Assembly: GCA_937928735.1 (NCBI GenBank) | Contig: CALFVF010000012.1 | Span: forward strand, 62,001 to 126,000 | From: an uncultured Verrucomicrobiales bacterium | GTDB taxonomy: Bacteria > Verrucomicrobiota > Verrucomicrobiia > Verrucomicrobiales > Akkermansiaceae | DNA: 64,000 nucleotides | Direction of reading: 5' to 3' | Shown: positions 1-9,163 of the stretch, piece by piece | Layout: every line of letters begins with the position of its first letter | Numbering within the stretch: the first letter of the stretch is position 1 | Made by a program: the position numbers and the translations under genes | Notes under the pieces: generated by a model | The model's database searches: none | Seen by the model: the letters and a program-made list of their open reading frames with translations, nothing else | What the model was told of the DNA's origin: nothing

Positions 1-603
1 CGGAGCAGAAGTTGCCATTCTATCGAGAATCGTTAATTCTTCTGCTTTCGAGGGGTAATCCACGGTGACCTTTAGTAGGAAGCGGTCGAGCTGCGCCTCT
101 GGGAGTTGGTAGGTGCCTTCTTGGTCAATCGGGTTTTGGGTCGCGAGGACAAGAAATGGATCTGGTAGGGGGTAGGTCTGATCACCGATGGTGACTTGCT
201 GCTCCTGCATCGCCTCGAGTAGGGCAGATTGAACCTTGGCGGGAGCACGGTTAATCTCATCAGCAAGAATAAGGTTATTAAAAATAGGCCCTAACTTTGC
301 CGAAAATTGGGAATCCTGGGGATTGTAGATCATGGTGCCAACCAAGTCGGCGGGGAGTAGATCTGGGGTGAACTGTAAACGGGCAAAATCAGATTCTAGA
401 CAACCTGCAAGAGCGTTGATCGTGAGTGTTTTCGCCAAGCCAGGAACACCTTCTAGCAAAACATGGCCATTACTGAGCAAGGCGATGAGTAGACGATCAA
501 TGAGTTCACCTTGGCCGACGACGACCTTGCTCATTTCTTGTTTGAGGGCATCTATCCAGATTGATTTTTGCTGGATCGTTGCCGATAGTTCTTCATTATT
601 CAT
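1..603 (-). CDS. MoxR-family AAA+ ATPase (C-terminal part lies outside window)
   Basis: This is an open frame of 201 codons that starts at ATG 603 and runs off the left edge without a stop, so the gene is partial. It encodes the N-terminal AAA+ core of a MoxR ATPase: a Walker A segment GVPGLAKT, a Walker B region [13 protein letters not shown], and the sensor segment [23 protein letters not shown]. MoxR proteins act as chaperone-like ATPases that usually work with vWA-domain partners. It is a paralogue of the MoxR gene at 9164-10189, with very similar core motifs. Its own partner genes would lie to the left of the window. Family assignment is firm; the substrate is unknown. Confidence 0.93.
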   Translation of the reverse strand, partial: MNNEELSATIQQKSIWIDALKQEMSKVVVGQGELIDRLLIALLSNGHVLLEGVPGLAKTLTINALAGCLESDFARLQFTPDLLPADLVGTMIYNPQDSQFSAKLGPIFNNLILADEINRAPAKVQSALLEAMQEQQVTIGDQTYPLPDPFLVLATQNPIDQEGTYQLPEAQLDRFLLKVTVDYPSKAEELTILDRMATSAP

Positions 604-622
604 TGTTGTTTTGGTAGCGCTA

Positions 623-1114
623 TCAAAGTGACGCTTTGTTTTGGAGTGCTTCAAAAACTGGCTGTGGGACGTAGCGTCTGACAATGCTCTGCCACTGGTC
701 GGGGCCAATGAGGCTTTTCACCATGCTTGAAGAGAGTTCTGAAATATCTCGTGGCGGCATTAAGAAGGATGTAGTGATTTTGGGTGCCATGTCGCCATTG
801 ATGTGGCGCATCACACGCTCATATTCATAGTCTGCCTGAGAGCGAATACCTCTGAGAATGTAGTGAGCATCCACCTCGCGTGCGTAGTCGACGAGGTAGC
901 GATTATTGAAGTGGGAGATCGTTAAACGCTCGCAGGAGGGGATGCTTTCCTCGAGGAGTGTGATTCGCTCTTGGACAGAAAATGTATAGGATTTACTAGG
1001 ATTAGAGCCGATAGCTACGTAGAGATGATCGAAGAGCTCAAGGCCTTGTTGGATCATCCAGAGGTGTCCATTGGTCAGTGGGTCAAATGATCCTGCGTAT
1101 ATCGCTCTGCGCAT
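623..1114 (-). CDS. coaD: Phosphopantetheine adenylyltransferase
   Basis: The 163-residue product matches the usual length of bacterial CoaD. It transfers AMP from ATP to 4'-phosphopantetheine, the penultimate step of coenzyme A synthesis, in the cytoplasm. The N-terminal nucleotidyltransferase motif [12 protein letters not shown], containing the TNGH catalytic signature, is intact at residues 7-18. The C-terminal substrate-binding signature is present as [10 protein letters not shown] near residue 130. The gene ends 19 bp from the start of the upstream-edge moxR gene on the same strand, so the two may be cotranscribed, although their functions are unrelated. Confidence 0.96.
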   Translation of the reverse strand: MRRAIYAGSFDPLTNGHLWMIQQGLELFDHLYVAIGSNPSKSYTFSVQERITLLEESIPSCERLTISHFNNRYLVDYAREVDAHYILRGIRSQADYEYERVMRHINGDMAPKITTSFLMPPRDISELSSSMVKSLIGPDQWQSIVRRYVPQPVFEALQNKASL

Positions 1115-1277
1115 GTCGGCAGACTAGACTAGCCTGGGAGTTTTGTCAGCCGCCCATTTTAAAAATTCACGTCGTGTGGTGATGAGTCAATATGGAGAGA
1201 TGAGAAAGAGGAAATGCAGGGCCTGGAGAATTCCATTGACTGATAAGCATGCAACTACTTAGTGTATACTCTACTTC

Positions 1278-1298
1278 GTATTGCCATGGAAACAATAC
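1278..1298. promoter_or_regulatory. Candidate autoregulatory operator of the TetR gene
   Basis: GTATTG and CAATAC form a perfect 6-bp inverted repeat around a 9-nt spacer. It lies 24 bp before ATG 1323 and just downstream of a TATACT hexamer at 1265-1270 that could be a -10 box. A TetR dimer bound here would cover the transcription start. The role is inferred from position only. Confidence 0.4.
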
Positions 1299-1322
1299 AT
1301 ACGTTTAATTCGTCCATCTTCT

Positions 1323-1940
1323 ATGAACACACGGGATCAAATTATAAAATCAGCCTGGAAACTCTTTAGTGATAAAGGTTTCGAGGGGGTCTCAGTGAGG
1401 GATGTGACCAATGCCGCAGGAGTGAATTTAGCCTCAGTGAGTTACCATTTTGGTAGTAAAGCCGGGCTGATTCAGGAAGTGGTGAAAATCGCGATGAATC
1501 CAGGCAATAAGCGCCGCTTAGAGCTGCTTGATATGTACATGAAGGAGTATGGTGATATCGAGTCTGTCCCAGATGAGAAAATTATTGAGGCCTTTGTGAG
1601 GCCGATTATTTTCCCTGAAGAGTATGGGGGCAATAAGGATATTCTCGCAAGAATATCGGCACGATATCTCATTGAGCGTGATTACGACATTCCAGAGGGA
1701 GTTTTAGCTCTATTCGGAGAGGTCTTTAAGGCCTTTGGCATGGCGCTGGGGCCTCGATTTCCGAAGTTAACCATGAGTCAGATTCAGGAGCGATTAATGT
1801 TCTGCTCAGGAGCGGCGATGCATATGCAGGCGTTTGGTGATATCGCAGCCAAGACGTTAGGAAAAGAACGCTTGGAAATCAGCCCAAAAGAAATGATGGA
1901 AGACCTCGTGCGTTTTTGTGCTGCGGGGTTCCACCAGTAG
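1323..1940 (+). CDS. TetR/AcrR family transcriptional regulator
   Basis: The 205-residue product has the standard N-terminal TetR helix-turn-helix at about residues 5-50, including the segments GVSVRDVTNAAGVNLASVSYHF and GSKAGL. The remainder is an all-helical ligand and dimer domain that resembles the CecR/DUF1956 type, although I cannot be certain of this. I chose ATG 1323 over an in-frame TTG at 1281 because the HTH then begins at the family's usual distance from the N terminus, and because a candidate operator palindrome at 1278-1298 would otherwise be translated. No obvious target operon is adjacent: coaD is divergent and the following gene is convergent. It may regulate itself and a distant efflux or stress gene. 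Confidence 0.88.
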   Translation: MNTRDQIIKSAWKLFSDKGFEGVSVRDVTNAAGVNLASVSYHFGSKAGLIQEVVKIAMNPGNKRRLELLDMYMKEYGDIESVPDEKIIEAFVRPIIFPEEYGGNKDILARISARYLIERDYDIPEGVLALFGEVFKAFGMALGPRFPKLTMSQIQERLMFCSGAAMHMQAFGDIAAKTLGKERLEISPKEMMEDLVRFCAAGFHQ

Positions 1941-2007
1941 GTAGAACTCTGTGGCTTAGATGGGTCCTGAATCGTTCTCAAGTCAGGATAAACTCGCAGT
2001 ATCTAGC

Positions 2008-2349
2008 CTAGCGAGCTGAGAAATACTGGAGGACTTCTATGTGCCATGGTGCGGACTCATCTGCGAGAGTTCGGGAACTCTGCATGATCGATTCAATTTC
2101 ATCGGCAATCTCAGGGGTGCAGATGAGAAGAATCTCGTCGAGTATCGGCAAAACAGCAACTGTGGCTGGATGCAGTGTGGCCGAGCAGAGGATCTGCCAG
2201 AGCTCATGACAGGCCTTCATAGCACGCTTGGATTTGCGCGAGGCGATGTCTTGGAGTAGTTTTGGGAACTTGCTGGCGACAGAGGTGTCTGGTTCATAGG
2301 TCTCCCACGCGATGTCTCGGAGGCGCATCCAGAGTGCATTTTGTCCCAT
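2008..2349 (-). CDS. Small conserved-looking helical protein, possibly HEAT-repeat-like
   Basis: This is a 113-residue soluble protein without signal peptide or membrane segment. The central part, with LWQILCSATLHPATVAVLPI followed by LDEILL, resembles the pattern of HEAT-like proteins that alternate a short helix, an H-P-A-T turn and an ALPFL-like helix. Such proteins are often small scaffolds or immunity-like partners, but no function can be assigned here. It is convergent with the TetR gene and lies downstream of clpX on the same strand, separated from it by a hairpin. The coding frame is supported by clean start context and composition, not by a recognised family. Confidence 0.6.
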   Translation of the reverse strand: MGQNALWMRLRDIAWETYEPDTSVASKFPKLLQDIASRKSKRAMKACHELWQILCSATLHPATVAVLPILDEILLICTPEIADEIESIMQSSRTLADESAPWHIEVLQYFSAR

Positions 2350-2459
2350 AGTTGAAGAGTCTTTAGCGAAATCAGGGGGTAGGGTAAAAGTGCGGAGTCA
2401 GCACAGAAAGTATTCCCAAAAAAACAGCACAGTAATAGTCTAACAGAGGTAAGTTACAT

Positions 2460-2483
2460 ACACCCAGTTTTTCAGCTGGGTGT
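2460..2483 (-). terminator. Terminator-like hairpin downstream of clpX
   Basis: ACACCCAG at 2460-2467 pairs perfectly with CTGGGTGT at 2476-2483 across an 8-nt loop. It begins 19 bp beyond the clpX stop codon. There is no long U tract on the minus strand, so termination may be inefficient. Confidence 0.55.
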
Positions 2484-2501
2484 GATTTCAACTGTTTCTA
2501 T

Positions 2502-3800
2502 TTAGGCGGCGTCAGCTCCTTTTCCCTTTTTGAGAGTCGGGGGCTTTTTGCCCTCAACGACTGGTCGATTGATCGTAACGCTCTCGATGTCCTTCGCACT
2601 TGGGATCTCATACATAATGTCGAGCATCATACGCTCAAAAATGGAGCGTAGTGCACGAGCACCAGTGCCACGGCGAATGGCTTCTTCAGCAAGAGCTGAG
2701 AGACCATCTTTGGTGACCTTGAGTTTAACGTTATTCATCCCAAGAAGCTTCTGGTATTGTTTCACCATAGCGTTCTTTGGCTCGGTGAGGATCTCGATGA
2801 GTTCTTTCTCCCGTAACTTGCGAAGTGAGGATATAATGGGAAGACGGCCGATGAATTCCGGAATTAGGCCAAAGTGAAGTAAGTCCTCAGGCTCGACTTT
2901 GGATAAGAAATTGACTTCTTCCTCGTGCTGGATTTCTTCTTTGGATTCTGTGCCGTGAAATCCCAGTGAGCGCTTACCAAGGCGCTTCTTTACGAGGTCT
3001 TCCATTCCAACAAAAGCACCGCCACAGATAAAGAGGACCTTTTCAGTATTCACTTGAATGTACTCTTGTTGTGGGTGTTTGCGCCCGCCCTGTGGTGGGA
3101 CATTACAGACTGTACCTTCGAGGATTTTCAGCAGAGCTTGTTGTACTCCTTCTCCTGAGACATCACGCGTGATGGAGACATTTTCTGTCTTGCGGCCAAT
3201 TTTATCAATTTCATCGACGTAGATGATGCCGCGCTCGGCCTTTTCGACATCAAAGTCGGCTGCTTGGAGTAAGCGCAGGATAATATTTTCAACATCCTCC
3301 CCCACATAGCCAGCTTCGGTGAGTGTGGTGGCATCGACAATGGTGAAGGGCACGTCGAGTACTTTAGCTAGTGTGCGAGCGAGAAGTGTTTTTCCTGATC
3401 CAGTGGGCCCGAGCATAAGAATATTGGACTTCTCAATCTCGACTTCATCAAGGCCTTCTTTATGGCTGACCTCAGCTTGGCGAAGGCGCTGGTAGTGATT
3501 ATAAACGGCGACTGCGAGAATCTTTTTGCCGTTTTCTTGGCCAATCACATATTCGTCGAGGCGCTGACAGATTTCCGCAGGTGTGAGTTGGCCGTGGCTC
3601 TGGCTAGATGGAGTGTCGTCTAGCTCTGCAGAGGGTATGGAGGCAGAGCCTGCTTGGCCGAGTTCTTTCTCAAGAATGGTGGAGCAGACATCGATACATT
3701 CATTACAAATATAGACTCCTGGCCCAGCAATAAGTTTTTTCACCTCCGAGTGGCTTTTACCACAGAAGGAACACATCGTTAAATTGGAAGCACGTGCCAT
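2502..3800 (-). CDS. clpX: ATP-dependent Clp protease ATP-binding subunit ClpX
   Basis: The 432-residue product is a full-length ClpX, the AAA+ unfoldase that feeds substrates to ClpP. The N-terminal zinc-binding domain has C10, C13, C32 and C35. The Walker A motif GPTGSGKT is at residues 131-138, the Walker B segment YVDEIDK follows, and the C-terminal domain carries the ARALRSIFE sensor-2 region. clpP is not in this window and would be expected elsewhere or in a separate unit. The gene is followed by a hairpin and preceded by about 170 bp of noncoding sequence, so it is probably transcribed alone or with the small gene downstream. Confidence 0.98.
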   Translation of the reverse strand: MARASNLTMCSFCGKSHSEVKKLIAGPGVYICNECIDVCSTILEKELGQAGSASIPSAELDDTPSSQSHGQLTPAEICQRLDEYVIGQENGKKILAVAVYNHYQRLRQAEVSHKEGLDEVEIEKSNILMLGPTGSGKTLLARTLAKVLDVPFTIVDATTLTEAGYVGEDVENIILRLLQAADFDVEKAERGIIYVDEIDKIGRKTENVSITRDVSGEGVQQALLKILEGTVCNVPPQGGRKHPQQEYIQVNTEKVLFICGGAFVGMEDLVKKRLGKRSLGFHGTESKEEIQHEEEVNFLSKVEPEDLLHFGLIPEFIGRLPIISSLRKLREKELIEILTEPKNAMVKQYQKLLGMNNVKLKVTKDGLSALAEEAIRRGTGARALRSIFERMMLDIMYEIPSAKDIESVTINRPVVEGKKPPTLKKGKGADAA

Positions 3801-3971
3801 AATTATTTAGTTTTACTGTTTCTTAGGAAGAGTCTTCGGATAGGTTCGTTGACGAAGAGCTCATACGCAAGAGAGTAATTGAGGAATTACGTAGATTTTG
3901 ATGATTCCATGCTTTGGAGACTGGTTATGCCCCTCTAAAAATAATCTGGTATTCTCAAAAGGCCATAAATC

Positions 3972-6224
3972 CTAAAATGTGCCGTTAAGTTTCCTACCAA
4001 TCCAGAAGAGGCTCAGTAAGACGATACCTGTGATGATGGTGGGAAGCTGGGCCCAGATCTGGACTCGAGTTTCGAGGGGTTCGCGCTTCGGGAGGGCTGT
4101 GATTTTTTCGACAAGTGAGCTGATTTCAGAGGAATTAATGAGCTCCCCACGAGTGACGCGAGCGATTTCTTCGAGGACATCTGGCCGTGCTGGCTGTCCT
4201 GGGATTTCGAGCTCTCGACCTTGGACGATGATGGATGTCTCAAGGATCTGTGTGTCTGATTCAGAGGTTTTTGCAGAAATCTTCCACTGTCCGGGTTGGT
4301 GGACTTTAAAGCTCCCTGTGTAGGCTCCCCAGGTTTCTTCGGTTTTCTCAAGTTCAATGGTTTTTGCTGTCGTGCTGGATGTGCGCGCACCAGGTGGGGT
4401 GATTTGTACGGACACAGTACCTTTTTGAAGAGGTGCGCCGAATTGATCAAAAGCATTTGCACTAATGGAGATGCTATCACCGGGTTTCGGGCGCTCAGGT
4501 GTGTAGAAGAGTCGAACTCGCTCACCTGCGGCAATATTTCTCTGATAAGACATCCAGCGTGCGACTTGGCGCCAGAATCTGTAGTGATAGAGGTCTTCGA
4601 CACCGCGGCGCCAGCGCCAGGCGGAATCGTGGCCAAGGTAGAGCACTTTGCCACTCCCTGCTGTTTTAGTGACCAGAAGGGGGACTCTGCCATACTGGTT
4701 ACGGCGGTTCCCGTGAACGGCTAGCACGGAGGCACCACCCTTTTCCTTAATGACTGGGGCGAACCAGTAGAAGCCGGGGAGGTCTTTCCAGATTTGTGGG
4801 TTCTGTTCCTCATTTTCTGCGAGCATAGTCAGGAGGGAACCTCTACCTTCTGTGGTTAGAATGAGGGGTGAGGGAGTGGTTTCATAATGACCTTCTGGGA
4901 TATTTGTGTCTGTGATGACAGGGATGAGCTCCCCGAGGTCAGAGGAGAGGAGAGATTCTTGATGACCTTGAGAACCAGGGATGAAGACGATGCCACTAGC
5001 TTGATTCTCAACGAGACCTTTAAGTAGAGTGGCCTGTTCAGGAGTGAGCTGGCCGTCTTTGACCCCCACATCACCGAGGAATACGACATCGTATTTCTGC
5101 AAGCTATCGAGATTTTCTGGAAAACTCTGGATATAGTCGGGGCCATTGCCAGGGCCAATGGACTGGTGAAAGAGCAAGCAGTCCACATGCACGCCAGGGT
5201 CTCTGGAGAGGGCATTGCGAATAAAGCGGTACTCCCAGCGAGGCGTGCTCTCGATGACGAGCACACGAATGGATTCTTCTCGCCCTGCGACATTGAAGGT
5301 GTTTGAGTTATTGGACTTGATGAGCTCTCCAGTCGCTAGTGGGACAATGAGCTCAAGTGTGGAGGTACTCGCGTCCTCGATGTTCCAGAGAATCGAGTCG
5401 TAGTGTTCCTTATTGGCAGGAATGGTGATTTCTTTGGTCTTTTCGAGATTTGTTTTTTTATTTCGTAGGCGAACTGTTGTGGTGATATCACGGTCTAGTG
5501 AGGAGCGAATCGCGAAAGGAATCTGAATGGTTTCCCCAATGATTCCGTAGGTGGGCGCTGTGACATTCAGAAGATCGAGGTCTGGAAGGCGGCTCTCACT
5601 GCCAATAGGAATGGGAAAGACAGGGATGGAGCGAATCCGCATTTTTTGAGCAGAGCTCACAGGTGGCTCTCCAGCATTCCAGTCACCATCACTGAGCATA
5701 ATGACGGCGCGTAAATTATCATAATCACGGAGTGTCTCACTGAGGGCTTTATTCATGTCTGTGGTAGCGAGAGCGACCTCTTGATCCGTAGCGTCCTCAG
5801 GTACAGCAGAGAAGCTCTGTCTGAGTACCTTTGTTTCTCCTTGGTTGCTGAGGGTTTCCCAGTCAGGGAGAGACAGAATATTCTGAATAAACTCAGAGCG
5901 CTTCACCACTTCTTGTTTGAGGCTCATGAACTTAGGGAGCCTAGCATCTTCGGTGTCAGAAGACTTAGAGGCGTCCCAGAGAATCGCCACCACGGGTTCT
6001 TGCTCAGGGTGAATGGTCGTGCGCCATTCTGGTTTCCAGAGTAAGAGTACAATAAAGGTCACGCAGATTAGACGGAGGAGCTCAAGGAGGCCGGTTCTCC
6101 ATGGTCGGGTTGCCCTGCGCCAAGCCAGAAAACTCAATAGAGCTGTCGCGAAAATAGCGATGAGCCCCACGGTGAAAAACAGCGGGCTAGGGCTCAAATA
6201 GAGATTTGTTAGATGAAATTGCAT
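3972..6224 (-). CDS. Membrane vWA / glutamine-amidotransferase-like protein of the MoxR-Bat cluster
   Basis: The 750-residue product has two N-terminal transmembrane helices (about residues 15-33 and 48-63), then a vWA-like domain with a MIDAS motif at D84-x-S86-x-S88 and a later LSDGDWNAGEPP segment. A central region beginning VRVLVIESTPRWEYRFIRNAL looks like the class I amidotransferase-like fold found in related membrane vWA proteins. The C terminus ends with one more transmembrane helix. It is the last gene of a tight minus-strand operon (6-bp gap to its upstream neighbour). By analogy with Bat proteins it is probably a partner of the MoxR ATPase in envelope-related complex assembly; the exact role is unknown. 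Confidence 0.85.
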   Translation of the reverse strand: MQFHLTNLYLSPSPLFFTVGLIAIFATALLSFLAWRRATRPWRTGLLELLRLICVTFIVLLLWKPEWRTTIHPEQEPVVAILWDASKSSDTEDARLPKFMSLKQEVVKRSEFIQNILSLPDWETLSNQGETKVLRQSFSAVPEDATDQEVALATTDMNKALSETLRDYDNLRAVIMLSDGDWNAGEPPVSSAQKMRIRSIPVFPIPIGSESRLPDLDLLNVTAPTYGIIGETIQIPFAIRSSLDRDITTTVRLRNKKTNLEKTKEITIPANKEHYDSILWNIEDASTSTLELIVPLATGELIKSNNSNTFNVAGREESIRVLVIESTPRWEYRFIRNALSRDPGVHVDCLLFHQSIGPGNGPDYIQSFPENLDSLQKYDVVFLGDVGVKDGQLTPEQATLLKGLVENQASGIVFIPGSQGHQESLLSSDLGELIPVITDTNIPEGHYETTPSPLILTTEGRGSLLTMLAENEEQNPQIWKDLPGFYWFAPVIKEKGGASVLAVHGNRRNQYGRVPLLVTKTAGSGKVLYLGHDSAWRWRRGVEDLYHYRFWRQVARWMSYQRNIAAGERVRLFYTPERPKPGDSISISANAFDQFGAPLQKGTVSVQITPPGARTSSTTAKTIELEKTEETWGAYTGSFKVHQPGQWKISAKTSESDTQILETSIIVQGRELEIPGQPARPDVLEEIARVTRGELINSSEISSLVEKITALPKREPLETRVQIWAQLPTIITGIVLLSLFWIGRKLNGTF

Positions 6225-6229
6225 AGTAT

Positions 6230-8239
6230 CTAACTAGACGCAAGTTGGCTTGAGGGTGAATTTGTCTTTGCTGCTGACTTGAGCTCAGAGGGGCGTTTGG
6301 GCTGGAGGCAGAGAATGGCTTCAAGGATAAGACAGGCGAGCATGAACACTAAGATGGCCTGCCAGATTTCTTGAGTGAAAGAATCGTTTTCTTGAGAGCC
6401 TTGGTCTTCAAATAGCGTGTAATTTGTACCCTTAAAGAAAGTATCAAGGTTTTCGGAGCTAATCACTGTGGTGTTATCCTCAGTATATGGTCGATTAGTG
6501 GCGATGAGGCGGTCACCGAATTTCCAGACACCAGCAGAATAGTCATTATTAGAACTCAGTGTTTCACTGTAGTCATCCACTCGCTGGCGAATTTCGCCAG
6601 CAATGGGCAGGGCGGCGTCGCTGCCAACAGTCGCTGCTAGTCCTGAACCGAAGCGCTGCGAACCTGCCACGAGTCCACGCTGGATAAGGGGGACGAGAAT
6701 ATCGCCAGACTCGAGATTGGACCAGCTGTAGTCAGGCAGTGAGGAGACAAAAAAGAGTGTGCCCCTGCCGACAAATTTTCTACTAAGAAATGATGTTTCA
6801 TCATCCCAGGTCGCTAGCTGGCTACCATCTCCGAGGATGCCGGCGCGGCGAATGGCTTTGAGTTTCTGGATAGGGAGAGGTCTATCTTCGAGGCCATTTC
6901 GCAGGGGGCCGTCGTTCTTATTCCAGTTTGGCACCACAAAGAACATATTGGCAGCAGAAGACTCAGTGGCTTCCCAGCTGATACCCTGGAAACTACTCTC
7001 AGGCTGTGTGGTGGCGGGGAAGCAGATAACGACTCCACCTTGATTAAGGAAGTCAGTGAGTTTTTTAGCATTCGCTTCTGTGGGCAAGGGAGCTTGCCAG
7101 AGAATCAGCGAGGCTTGGTCTGTTGGTGTGGCTAACCATTCTGAGGGAGAAATGGTCGTGGATTTTTGTGAGTCTACTCCGGGCAGTGCTGCTGCGTGCT
7201 CGAGGGCGGCGCGGCTTTCACCGATTTCACTAACAATGATGGAGTGTGTATCCTTAGTTTCACCATAGGCGAAATAGGACACATTATCTCTGGGATTCGC
7301 ATCGGGGGTGAGGCTCACATAACCGTAGCCTGAGGTCGAGTCAGCGGGAATGGCAAAGCGCTCTTGGCGCACGAGAGTCTGTCCCTGCATCCTCACGGGA
7401 GTGGACGTGGAAGTACCATTAATATTGTAATTGAGAATCACATCCACCGGCTGCGTGCCCTGATTTTTGAAGAGCTGGATTTCTAGAATGAGTTCCTCAG
7501 CCTCTCTGCGTGAGGAGTTAATTTGGACAGAAATGTTAGATTTTGGCTTACCGAGTAGGGCGAGAACTCTCAGGGCATTTTCCTGAGGGAGTGTCTGAAG
7601 GGCAGCTCTTGCCGAGGCCCATTTCCCTTCATCGTGTTTCCAGTCGGCAGCTTGGAGGTCAGAAGCCACCCAGATCTCAGAGCGCCCTAGTTTCTGTGAG
7701 GTAATATGGTCGACTGCTTGAATAATGAGATCTGGAACATTAGCACTCGTGTCTGTGGGTTTGACAGCACTGAGTTCTTCAAGAATGTCTGGAGAGTCAA
7801 TGTCTTGGGCACTCCCTGAGGCCGAGTCCATTAAAATGAGTCTGGGGTTACCGATCTCGTCGAGAGAGCTTTTGACTCTCTGAATCACTGCAAGGCGCTT
7901 GCTCTCCGAGCTGCCTTCTGGAGCGATTTCCATGGAGACCGAGCGATCAAGGATTAGTACCACTGTGTCTAGCTGGCCACCATTCCAGCCAAAGAATCCT
8001 CCAATTAAGGGGCGTGCGGCCACCAGAGCAATCGCTAGTATGGCTAGTGTGCGACAGGTGAGAATGACGAGGTGTTTGAGTCGCTTCTGCCCTCTGGACT
8101 CTCTGGTGGCTTCTAGTAGAAAACTCATCGCCGCCCACTGCACTGTGCGGTGGCGGCGGCGATTCATCAGATGAATCAGAACAGGCAGGATAGCTGCCGC
8201 TAGTAGCCAGAGGACACCTTGTTGGAGAAAACTAATCAT
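6230..8239 (-). CDS. BatA-like aerotolerance-type membrane protein with vWA domain
   Basis: The 669-residue product begins with the BatA N-terminal region: a first membrane helix, the basic segment LMNRRRHRTVQWAAMSFL and a second helix near residue 60-75. A vWA domain follows with MIDAS residues D98-x-S100-x-S102 in DRSVSM. The long remainder is a predicted extracytoplasmic region with beta-rich and amidotransferase-like stretches, closed by a C-terminal membrane helix at about 630-650. It sits 5 bp after the DUF58 gene and 6 bp before the second vWA gene, so cotranscription is likely. Bat clusters have been linked to stress tolerance and envelope function in Bacteroides and Leptospira; the function here is inferred. 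Confidence 0.87.
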   Translation of the reverse strand: MISFLQQGVLWLLAAAILPVLIHLMNRRRHRTVQWAAMSFLLEATRESRGQKRLKHLVILTCRTLAILAIALVAARPLIGGFFGWNGGQLDTVVLILDRSVSMEIAPEGSSESKRLAVIQRVKSSLDEIGNPRLILMDSASGSAQDIDSPDILEELSAVKPTDTSANVPDLIIQAVDHITSQKLGRSEIWVASDLQAADWKHDEGKWASARAALQTLPQENALRVLALLGKPKSNISVQINSSRREAEELILEIQLFKNQGTQPVDVILNYNINGTSTSTPVRMQGQTLVRQERFAIPADSTSGYGYVSLTPDANPRDNVSYFAYGETKDTHSIIVSEIGESRAALEHAAALPGVDSQKSTTISPSEWLATPTDQASLILWQAPLPTEANAKKLTDFLNQGGVVICFPATTQPESSFQGISWEATESSAANMFFVVPNWNKNDGPLRNGLEDRPLPIQKLKAIRRAGILGDGSQLATWDDETSFLSRKFVGRGTLFFVSSLPDYSWSNLESGDILVPLIQRGLVAGSQRFGSGLAATVGSDAALPIAGEIRQRVDDYSETLSSNNDYSAGVWKFGDRLIATNRPYTEDNTTVISSENLDTFFKGTNYTLFEDQGSQENDSFTQEIWQAILVFMLACLILEAILCLQPKRPSELKSAAKTNSPSSQLASS

Positions 8240-8244
8240 AGGAG

Positions 8245-9147
8245 CTAGGCTTTCCCTCCTTTTTTACTGAGACGATCAATGAGGAAATCCCGTAAAATAT
8301 CCTCGTATGGCCTATCCGTGGTGATGAGATTATAGCTCGAATTCGTATCGTAAGCACGGGTACGAATATCCGCCAAGAATGCCTTCATCGCCTGGATATA
8401 CTCATCAGCGATCAGAGAGGGCTCCGCCACAATAGAGGTGTCATCCTCCATATCAACAAAGCGGTGTGGGCGCTCGAAGTGAAAGTCAATCTCCTGACGA
8501 TCTAGCAGATGAAAGAGCGCGACATCATGCTTGCGGTATCTGAGGTGCTGGAGAGCTTCACTAAAGGCCTCCATGTCACAGAAAAAATCAGAAAGAACCA
8601 CCACGAGTGCTCTCTGAGGGATTTTCTCAGCGACATCGTGCATAGCCCCAACTAGTCCCGTATTCCCCTTTGGCTCAATGTCATTGAGAGTGTGGAAAAT
8701 CTGCTGTAAGTGGCTGGCTCTTCGCCGAGGCGGTATTTCTAAGTGGAGTTTTTCGTGACAGAGAGAGAGGCCAGCGGCATCACCTTGGTCAACGGTGAGG
8801 TAGGCGAGACTCGCAGCGATTTGTTTCGCATAGTCGATGCGTGTCATACTTTCTCCATGGGAGAACTGCATGGAACCACTTGTATCGACAATGAAATACG
8901 CACGTAAGTTTGTATCCGCTTCGAATTCCTTAATATAGTAGCGGTCTGAGCGAGCATAAGCCTTCCAGTCGAGACGACGAGTATCATCCCCCGCGACATA
9001 CTCTCTGTATTCAGCGAATTCTACCGAAGAGCCTCTGTGGGGAGAGCGGTGCCGACCCGCAGCACTACCCACCATAGGATGGCGCGCCTCAAGAGGAATC
9101 GCAGCTAACCTCGCAAGGATAGCAGAATCTATAAACGAGTACTTCAA
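8245..9147 (-). CDS. DUF58 domain protein (vWA-like)
   Basis: The 300-residue product is a typical DUF58 protein. The family signature SVEFAEYREYVAGDD plus RRLDWKAYARS is at about residues 41-67, and a vWA-like MIDAS occurs at D88-x-S90-x-S92 in DTSGSM. DUF58 proteins are usually encoded directly after MoxR ATPases and are thought to be their partners. The start is TTG at 9147; there is no upstream in-frame ATG before the moxR stop, and the alternative internal Met would remove part of the conserved N terminus. The gap to moxR is 16 bp. Confidence 0.92.
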   Translation of the reverse strand: MKYSFIDSAILARLAAIPLEARHPMVGSAAGRHRSPHRGSSVEFAEYREYVAGDDTRRLDWKAYARSDRYYIKEFEADTNLRAYFIVDTSGSMQFSHGESMTRIDYAKQIAASLAYLTVDQGDAAGLSLCHEKLHLEIPPRRRASHLQQIFHTLNDIEPKGNTGLVGAMHDVAEKIPQRALVVVLSDFFCDMEAFSEALQHLRYRKHDVALFHLLDRQEIDFHFERPHRFVDMEDDTSIVAEPSLIADEYIQAMKAFLADIRTRAYDTNSSYNLITTDRPYEDILRDFLIDRLSKKGGKA

Positions 9148-9163
9148 GAGTTATTCCACACCA

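Noticed and set aside
1236-1270. TTGACT and TATACT as a promoter pair for the TetR gene
   Set aside because: The spacer is 23 bp, too long for a standard sigma-70 promoter; only the TATACT hexamer is kept as a weak candidate.
4013-4693. Second minus-strand frame inside the membrane vWA gene
   Set aside because: Out-of-frame shadow with Ser/Pro-rich low-complexity sequence; the real gene is in the other frame.
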